Assembly (NCBI GenBank): GCA_026706325.1
Contig: JAPOYZ010000642.1
Location: 1 to 8,071, forward strand
Source: Candidatus Aminicenantota bacterium
Lineage (GTDB): Bacteria; Acidobacteriota; UBA6911; RPQK01; JAJDTT01
Direction: 5' to 3'
Length of the DNA: 8,071 bases
This document shows, piece after piece, positions 1 through 5,006 of the stretch. A program made the translations under genes and the position numbers. A model generated the notes under the pieces. The model searched no databases. It saw nothing but the letters and a program-made list of their open reading frames with translations, and had not been told where the DNA came from. The number at the start of each line of letters is the position of its first letter. Position 1 is the stretch's first letter.

Positions 1-1022
1 TCCCCCCAGGGGTCCTTGTCGGTCCAGCGCACCTGCGGCGACACTCTCAGCCAGACCCCCCGCAACACTTCCACCGACGTCTGGTTGGCGATGATGTACG
101 CCCGATCGCTCCGCGCCAGCCTCCGGAGCCGCCGGTCGGCGTGGGTCCAGGTGACCAGCCAGCGCACCGGGGCGTATCCGAAGGACACGCCGGTGTGCGT
201 GCTTCGGGGGCCGAACTCCGTCTCGCCACGGTACAGTAGCGACCCCGCGACGACCGTGCGCGGGGTGAGGTCGAACTGGTACCGGCCGCTCACCGTGAAT
301 GCTGCTCGGCCGTTGCCGGCGATGAGCGAATCGGCGCGGCCCGGACCGACCGACAGTTGCAGCAGCGATCGATCGAGCGATACCCCCACCTCGACCCCGT
401 AGACCTGATCGTCCTGCGCCAGGTCCACCCCCTCGCGTGCAAATGAGGTGTGATCCGCGAACCGAACGCCGTAGGCCGGCAGGAAGCGCCCTCCCCGCAC
501 GCTCAGCGCATCGCTGACCTGGTAGGCCACCCAATGTTCATAGGAGACGAACTCACCGTCTCTTACGGGCTTTCGTCCAACGCTCCCGTAGGCTGTCCAT
601 CGATCGCGCTGCCAAGCGGCCTGCAGATCCAGGTTCATCAGGAAATTGCGGTCATCGATGGCGATGCCGGGCACCGTGACGCTCACGTGCGAGGGCCGGA
701 GGTCGAGGCCGAGTTGCAGGGGGGAGTCGCTCCCTAGGGCGCCGTACAGGAAGGATTCCTCGCTTCGGGTCGCTCCCGGGGACGCCGCGCTGGCCGCTCC
801 GCGCCGTCCGAACGTCGAGATCTCCTCCCGCGACAGCGACCGCCCGTACGGCGTGAGCAACCCCCCGCCCGATGGCGAGTAGTGGCAGGCCGTGCATCGT
901 GGGTACTGTTTGGAGAGGAATATCGGTTCGGCGGATACAGGCGTCATGCCCCAACCGCCGAGGAGCGCGATGGCTGCGAGACCCGTTCCCGAGCTTCGGC
1001 GCAACGTTGCTGTACCGATCAT
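1..1022 (-). CDS. Fused monohaem-cytochrome/porin-like outer-membrane protein, partial (C-terminus off the window)
   Basis: An uninterrupted frame runs from ATG at 1022-1020 to the window edge, giving 340 visible residues and no stop, so the protein is truncated by the window. Residues 1-31 look like a signal peptide ending PVSA before EP. CTACH at residues 43-47 is a canonical c-type haem attachment motif, followed by YSPSGGGLLTPYGRSLS. From about residue 90 the chain alternates short amphipathic, aromatic-rich strands and turns (for example WTAYGSVGRKP, VRGGRFLPAYGVRF, VSGRYQFDLTP, SLLYRGETEFG), typical of an outer-membrane beta-barrel. Known family parallel: Cyc2 has the same order (signal, CXXCH, linker ending FGR, porin), but its motif surroundings differ, so I do not assign that name. 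It is third in a coupled operon. The ATGA overlap with the YceI gene fixes the start, and no Shine-Dalgarno is visible, so translation probably depends on reinitiation. Electron transfer is inferred; the motif might instead be structural. Confidence 0.82.
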   Translation of the reverse strand, partial: MIGTATLRRSSGTGLAAIALLGGWGMTPVSAEPIFLSKQYPRCTACHYSPSGGGLLTPYGRSLSREEISTFGRRGAASAASPGATRSEESFLYGALGSDSPLQLGLDLRPSHVSVTVPGIAIDDRNFLMNLDLQAAWQRDRWTAYGSVGRKPVRDGEFVSYEHWVAYQVSDALSVRGGRFLPAYGVRFADHTSFAREGVDLAQDDQVYGVEVGVSLDRSLLQLSVGPGRADSLIAGNGRAAFTVSGRYQFDLTPRTVVAGSLLYRGETEFGPRSTHTGVSFGYAPVRWLVTWTHADRRLRRLARSDRAYIIANQTSVEVLRGVWLRVSPQVRWTDKDPWG

Positions 1023-1690
1023 CGGGGGCCGCCGGAGGGGGAAGTGCCGCTTACCGCGTCGAAAGTGACGAGGATTCCCACTTCGTCGCGCACGCCGACG
1101 CCCAGATAGCGGGGAGGTGGGATGTCGAACACCTTCAGGCTCAACGAGAACGCCGCTTGCACGCGAATCCGTCCGTCGCGCCGGCTCAGTTCCGCCTTGC
1201 CCGCGATGGCCCTTTCGACTCCGTGCAGCGACAACGTTCCCGAGAACGGCGTCTTGTGGCGGGCGGCGTCCGGCGGGAGCGGGACAGCCAGTTCGATGCC
1301 GGTCAGGGAGGCGTGCCGGAACTGCTCACCGCGGGCCACTTCCAGATAGGTCTCCCGCAGATGGTTGTTGCGCAGTTCGATGCCGGTGTCGAGGGGAACC
1401 AGGTCAACCCGGAGTGTGCCGGCATAGGATGCTTCGGGCCCGGTTTGCCGCAAGGTTCCGGAAATCGCCGACGTGGCGGCGTCGAAGCTGCCGCCGACGG
1501 TCAGGCGGCAGCGAACCCTCACATTCCCGGACGTCAGGGTCCAGAAGTCCTCGGCACTTGCCGGCCGTGCGGCGGCCAAGTCGAGGGTGGCCGGCAAAAG
1601 CGTTGTGGCGAGGGCGATCGAGGCGAGCCTCCGCGAAACCTTCAGAGTACATCCCCGGCTCCTATGAAGGACTCGCGAACACGCTGTCAT
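1019..1690 (-). CDS. YceI-family periplasmic protein
   Basis: This 223-residue protein has the YceI lipocalin-like fold signature. The N-terminal part of the domain (TLTSGNVRVRCRLTVGGSF) is followed by the family hallmark LDTGIELRNNHLRETYLE at residues 101-118, then GTLSLHGVERAI near 152-163 and the closing strand pair FDIPPPRYLGVGVRDEV near 188-204. YceI proteins bind polyisoprenoid or other amphiphilic ligands in the periplasm. In several bacteria they are paired with cytochrome b561, which suits the haem-motif neighbours here. Residues 1-46 would be a long signal peptide (hydrophobic stretch LASIALATTLLPATLDLAAA, ending PASA before ED). The ATG at 1690 is chosen because it overlaps the upstream stop as ATGA. 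The start is not certain: a good AGGAG at 1664-1660 sits inside the signal region, 6 nt before an out-of-frame ATG at 1652, and an in-frame CTG lies at 1645. The 3' end overlaps the barrel gene by 4 nt. Confidence 0.9.
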   Translation of the reverse strand: MTACSRVLHRSRGCTLKVSRRLASIALATTLLPATLDLAAARPASAEDFWTLTSGNVRVRCRLTVGGSFDAATSAISGTLRQTGPEASYAGTLRVDLVPLDTGIELRNNHLRETYLEVARGEQFRHASLTGIELAVPLPPDAARHKTPFSGTLSLHGVERAIAGKAELSRRDGRIRVQAAFSLSLKVFDIPPPRYLGVGVRDEVGILVTFDAVSGTSPSGGPR

Positions 1691-2964
1691 TGCATCGCTG
1701 CAACGGGAAGGCTTGCCATATTGTTTCCGGAACTTATGCGCAGCACCGTAGCGGCCACCCGGCCATGTGACGGAACGACCTCCAGAACACCCTGGAAATC
1801 TGTCAAGTCGGGGACAGGATCGTCCCAATTGAACTCGTCGATGAAGCGGGCCATGTGTCCATTTCCAGCCAACGGATCTGTGGTCACAGTTCCCGTTCCT
1901 ACCTCAGTACCATCCAAGCCGATGAGCTTCGCTTGAAGAGTCTTTTCCTCGGCGTCCAGATTCATCACCGCCACACCCGTTCTGATGAGCTTGTCACCGG
2001 AACGGTTTTCCGCGGGAGCTCGAAATCCGGCCAGGGGCTCACTATTGCCGACCCCGGCCACACCCAGAGTTGCGCCCTCGAACAAGACAACGCCGCTCAG
2101 CGGCCCGTCGGAATGAACAGTTAAAGATCCTGCAACGACCGGCCCCTGGCCGTCGCTTGCGTAGACTGCGCCTCCACCTGCCGCAATAGTGAAGACGCCG
2201 GTCTCTCCCGAAATCATCTCCCCGTTCAGAGCCACATTCAGAGGTGCGCCATCGCCGCCCCGTAGTTCCAGCTTCGCGTAGACGTCTTCCCCAACATCCA
2301 CATTCAGAAGAGAGATCTGGCTGACAATCCCGGTCCCATTGGCGAATTGCGCGAAATGGAGCCTCTCGGTCAACTCGACGGGCATCGGGACGTCGATCTC
2401 GCTGTCGGTGGGAATTGAGGCGGTGAGCGTGTTGATCGCGTCTCCCGTCGGCCTGCCGTCGCCGTCTGCGGAATTGGACGCCACCCTGAATGTCACGCTT
2501 TTCTCTTTCGGCTCCATCGGCGCCGTCCACTGAAAGTCGACCATCCCGGATTCCAGGTTGCTGGTATGAGTCAGTATCTGCGGCCCCGCCTTGTCGACCA
2601 CAGTGGTGTCTTCGGTGACGGCCGTCAGGGCACCCGCCTGCGTGCCGTCGGAGTAAACGGATGCCATCTGGAACCCGTACGTCGTGCCTCCAGTGATCGT
2701 GATCCCCAAGTCGTATGTTTCGCCAGGAACGAAACGTTCCGGCAGATTGTTGAAGGAGACGGAACCGGCCTCGTTCAACGTGCTGCCGGAAGCATAGTGA
2801 CAGCCGGGCACGTAACAGCTGCGATTGTTGAGGACGCTCCAAGCTAACGGAATTTTCCGACCGTCGGGAAACCCTCCGATTGAGGCCACGAACAAGAGGG
2901 ACAGGAAGGCAAACAGAGTTCCGAAACCGGCCAGAGCCGACAGACTCTTCCAGAACTTCTTCAT
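1687..2964 (-). CDS. Exported Reeler-like (choice-of-anchor V type) protein with CX4CH motif and C-terminal beta-sandwich repeats
   Basis: This 425-residue protein starts at ATG 2964, chosen for the GAGG at 2977-2974, 9 nt upstream. A TTG at 2982 is the only longer alternative. Residues 1-30 (MKKFWKSLSALAGFGTLFAF...) form a signal peptide or membrane anchor. CYVPGCH at residues 50-56 is a CX4CH motif, a spacing accepted for haem attachment in tetrahaem cytochromes c3. Residues about 65-190 match the Reeler-like domain often found behind a CXXCH-type motif in bacteria: FVPGETYDLGITI, YGFQMASVY, FQWTAP, then SADGDGRPTGD. Residues about 200-425 hold two related beta-sandwich units, one opening HFAQFANGTGIVSQISLLN and one opening TGVAVMNLDAEEKTLQAKL, a type I associate with Acidobacteriota secreted proteins. 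First gene of the coupled trio; its TGA overlaps the ATG of the YceI gene. Function unknown. Export is well supported; haem binding is inferred from the motif alone. Confidence 0.85.
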   Translation of the reverse strand: MKKFWKSLSALAGFGTLFAFLSLLFVASIGGFPDGRKIPLAWSVLNNRSCYVPGCHYASGSTLNEAGSVSFNNLPERFVPGETYDLGITITGGTTYGFQMASVYSDGTQAGALTAVTEDTTVVDKAGPQILTHTSNLESGMVDFQWTAPMEPKEKSVTFRVASNSADGDGRPTGDAINTLTASIPTDSEIDVPMPVELTERLHFAQFANGTGIVSQISLLNVDVGEDVYAKLELRGGDGAPLNVALNGEMISGETGVFTIAAGGGAVYASDGQGPVVAGSLTVHSDGPLSGVVLFEGATLGVAGVGNSEPLAGFRAPAENRSGDKLIRTGVAVMNLDAEEKTLQAKLIGLDGTEVGTGTVTTDPLAGNGHMARFIDEFNWDDPVPDLTDFQGVLEVVPSHGRVAATVLRISSGNNMASLPVAAMQ

Positions 2965-2973
2965 CGTTATGAT

Positions 2974-2977
2974 CCTC
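2974..2977 (-). promoter_or_regulatory. Ribosome binding site deciding the start of the Reeler-like gene
   Basis: GAGG lies 9 nt before ATG 2964. It supports this ATG, which opens with the basic MKKFWK n-region, over the upstream in-frame TTG at 2982, which would place this site inside the coding region. Confidence 0.6.
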
Positions 2978-2993
2978 GGCAATTACTCTCATG

Positions 2994-3022
2994 AACGTAT
3001 GTTAGTGACCGCCCGGCGTCAA
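2994..3022 (-). promoter_or_regulatory. Candidate sigma70-type promoter for the Reeler/YceI/cytochrome-porin operon
   Basis: TTGACG at 3022-3017 is followed by a 17-nt spacer and TACGTT at 2999-2994. The -35 matches the consensus at 5 of 6 positions. The -10 matches only at T1, A2 and T6, the most important positions. Transcription would start near 2987, giving a leader of about 20 nt that still contains the ribosome site. The 8-base palindrome ATCGCGAT at 3034-3041 lies just upstream of the -35 and could be a half-hidden operator, but one copy is weak evidence. The surrounding stretch is more AT-rich than the genes around it, as expected of a promoter. Confidence 0.35.
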
Positions 3023-3126
3023 TTCATTTCCATATCGCGATCAACGGGTTACGTCGATTTCTTCCTGGAAGCTCAGACCGATGGGAGAGGATGACCGTCG
3101 GCCCTGAAGGACTTGCTCGAAACCGC

Positions 3127-3144
3127 ACCGGCTCCCCTGCCGGT
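3127..3144 (-). terminator. GC-rich hairpin after the toroid gene, possible terminator
   Basis: ACCGGC and GCCGGT form a perfect 6-bp stem around a 6-nt loop, starting about 20 nt after the stop codon at 3165. Only a short TTT follows some bases later, so this is not a classic intrinsic terminator. It may stabilise the 3' end or act with Rho. It separates the two transcription units by position. Confidence 0.3.
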
Positions 3145-3164
3145 CGTCCCGCGCGCAGAAGCGA

Positions 3165-4976
3165 TCAGCGATCCCAGGGAAACGCCAGCGTGGGAGTCTG
3201 GGAGTAACGATCCAGAGATAAAACGAGTCGTCCGCCGCTCCCCGGCTTCAGCCGGACCCGGAAATGGGAGTCGTTCACCGGGGTCGTCCGGCCACCGTGG
3301 TTCACCGAAAGGCATTGGTGCTCGGCGTAGCCGCCGGTTTGAACCACCACCTCCCGTGCGTGTACGGGACTCACGTTGACCAGCGTCAAGGTGACGGACC
3401 CGGGCCCGAGCTTCTCCACCAATGCTCCCACGCCGGGCGGCAGGCCGGGCCGGCGGCGGTCCGGATCGAAATACCGCACCTGCGCATGGAGCGCATTCCC
3501 CGATCCCCCCGGGTAGTTGGCTCCCATCATCAGGTGCAGCAGCGAGGTGACGGCGACGGTTCGAGCAAAACCGGTTGAGGACCGGGTGTCTCGAGTCGCC
3601 CCGTCCTCTCTCAAACGCTTCATCTGGAGGCCGATGACGGCGAAATCCTGTTGCAGCGCCTCCAGCGGGTAGCTGTCGTGGCGACCCTCCAGGTAGCGGA
3701 TCCAGGGGTGGGCCGAGACCCTCCTGCGCTGGACCGGATCGACGGGATCGTCCAGAGACCAGAGATAGAGATCGACCTGCTCTTCCAGGTAGACGTTTTC
3801 GGTGTATCCGTACCAGCCGTCGTTTCCATGCTTGTGAGGAATGAGAATCCGTCCGTTCTCCTCCCGGCCAGCCGCGTACAGGTTGTCCATCTGGCGCCTG
3901 ATGACGGCCGGGTATTCGCGATCTCCCGTCAATAGCAGGGCGATGCCGAAGCCGATGCGCGATCCCCGGATGAACATGTTGTTGCCCGGATTGGGTTGCC
4001 CCTCGCGATCGGGCGTGAACTCGTCGAAACGGGGACGAAAGTTCCAACCGTAGACTCCCCCGTACCACTTTCCGTCCCACTGGCCCCCGATTTGTCCGTC
4101 CAGGCCGATGTTGGTGGGAATGTTGCCGCCGTTGGCCCGGGCCCTTTCCTTCCAGGCGTCCACGTACTCCAGGATCCAGTTTCGGTACTTCTCCTCGTGG
4201 GTCAGCATGTAGGCCGTCATGGCCAGGTGGGTGGCCATCAGGTTCAGCGGATGGTCGCCGCTCAGGTCCACCATGTAGCCCTGGCGGGAGAACCGGAGGG
4301 TCCTTCGGGGCCGGCCGGGGCGCGGGTCGTGCCGGGGCCGGGGTGGTCCTGCCCAGTGGGCCTCGGTGGGAACTCCCAGCAGGGGCCCGCGGCTGCCGTT
4401 GAAGAGACTCCGGATGATCTTGCGCTCCGGGTCGTAGTTGGGAGCCGACGGGTCCTCGTCCATGTAGAAGGCGCTGAACCGCCGGGCGCGAATCAGGTAC
4501 TGGGGATCCTTGGGGCGCGCCATCCCGTACCAGTACCAGCCCGCCATGCCTTCGCCGATGTGCTCCCAGTCGAAGGAAGGACAGAACTCCCGGTAGTACA
4601 TCCCGTCCCGGGTCGCCTCCACCAGCGGCTCCCGGGCCTCGGTGAACTGCTCCAGGTGCCCCTCCCAGATCTTCTTGTAGGTGGCGAGGACCGATTCGGA
4701 TCCCCCCAGGATGTAGAGCAGCGGCCAGTGCCGGAACCTCTCCATGACGTCGTCGGCCCCGTCCATCCCGCCCCAATTGGGCGTGATGGCCAACCAGCCC
4801 CGCTCGTCCATGTACCTGTCGGCGAGCCGCTGGGCCTCCTCGGCGTTGGCCTCCAGGAGAGCTCGCTGCGCCAGAGCCCACGCCGGCGGAGGCATGGGAT
4901 CGTCCAGGCTGATCCGGGTCTCGGAGCGCACCGGTGAAGAGATGGCCAGGAAGGACAAAATGACGAGTCGCCGCAT
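3165..4976 (-). CDS. Secreted (alpha/alpha)-toroid-like protein, putative polysaccharide lyase or glycosidase
   Basis: This 603-residue protein begins with a short signal peptide (MRRLVILSFLAISSPVRS). Residues about 30-490 are rich in amphipathic helices alternating with Trp/Tyr/Gly-rich loops (GEGMAGWYWYGMARP near 141-155, HLAMTAYMLTHEEKYRNWILE near 250-270, GGQWDGKWYGGVYGWNFRP near 297-315, HGNDGWYGYTENVYLEEQ near 383-400). That pattern is typical of (alpha/alpha)n-barrel carbohydrate enzymes such as heparinase-like lyases. Residues about 500-603 are beta-rich (GSVTLTLVNVSPVHAREVVVQTGGY), like the C-terminal sandwich of such enzymes. Aromatic patches and His381/His383 in PHKHGNDGWYGY could form a sugar-binding cleft, but I cannot name catalytic residues. 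An unusual Pro/Arg-rich stretch occupies about 209-232. It follows the double-propeller gene by 30 nt on the same strand with its own strong ribosome site, so the two are probably co-transcribed and act on the same glycan. The family name is not recognised; the enzyme class is inferred from fold-like patterns. Confidence 0.85.
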   Translation of the reverse strand: MRRLVILSFLAISSPVRSETRISLDDPMPPPAWALAQRALLEANAEEAQRLADRYMDERGWLAITPNWGGMDGADDVMERFRHWPLLYILGGSESVLATYKKIWEGHLEQFTEAREPLVEATRDGMYYREFCPSFDWEHIGEGMAGWYWYGMARPKDPQYLIRARRFSAFYMDEDPSAPNYDPERKIIRSLFNGSRGPLLGVPTEAHWAGPPRPRHDPRPGRPRRTLRFSRQGYMVDLSGDHPLNLMATHLAMTAYMLTHEEKYRNWILEYVDAWKERARANGGNIPTNIGLDGQIGGQWDGKWYGGVYGWNFRPRFDEFTPDREGQPNPGNNMFIRGSRIGFGIALLLTGDREYPAVIRRQMDNLYAAGREENGRILIPHKHGNDGWYGYTENVYLEEQVDLYLWSLDDPVDPVQRRRVSAHPWIRYLEGRHDSYPLEALQQDFAVIGLQMKRLREDGATRDTRSSTGFARTVAVTSLLHLMMGANYPGGSGNALHAQVRYFDPDRRRPGLPPGVGALVEKLGPGSVTLTLVNVSPVHAREVVVQTGGYAEHQCLSVNHGGRTTPVNDSHFRVRLKPGSGGRLVLSLDRYSQTPTLAFPWDR

Positions 4977-4983
4977 CGGAAAT

Positions 4984-4988
4984 CCTCC
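4984..4988 (-). promoter_or_regulatory. Strong ribosome binding site of the toroid gene
   Basis: GGAGG sits 7 nt before ATG 4976 inside the 30-nt gap after the stop of the propeller gene. It fixes the start and implies independent, efficient initiation within the shared transcript. This contrasts with the coupled, site-less starts in the left-hand operon. Confidence 0.75.
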
Positions 4989-5006
4989 GCGAGCTTGGGT
5001 TTCGGG

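Noticed and set aside
652..954. 100-codon minus-strand frame in the cytochrome-porin region
   Set aside because: It is a different frame from the one that contains the signal peptide, CTACH and barrel strands and stays open from 1022 to the window edge.
1..1022. Naming the barrel gene cyc2
   Set aside because: The architecture is alike, but the residues after CXXCH (YSPSGGG) do not fit the Cyc2 signature and the C-terminus is missing.
872..1936. 354-codon open frame on the plus strand
   Set aside because: It lies antisense to the YceI and Reeler-like genes and the start of the barrel gene, has Arg/Gly-rich unstructured composition, and shows no recognisable domain. It is a GC-driven shadow.
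3073..4881. 602-codon open frame on the minus strand overlapping the toroid gene
   Set aside because: It is in another frame of the same strand and reads as Pro/Arg/Gly-rich low-complexity sequence, while the 3165-4976 frame has a signal peptide, a strong ribosome site and a protein-like composition.
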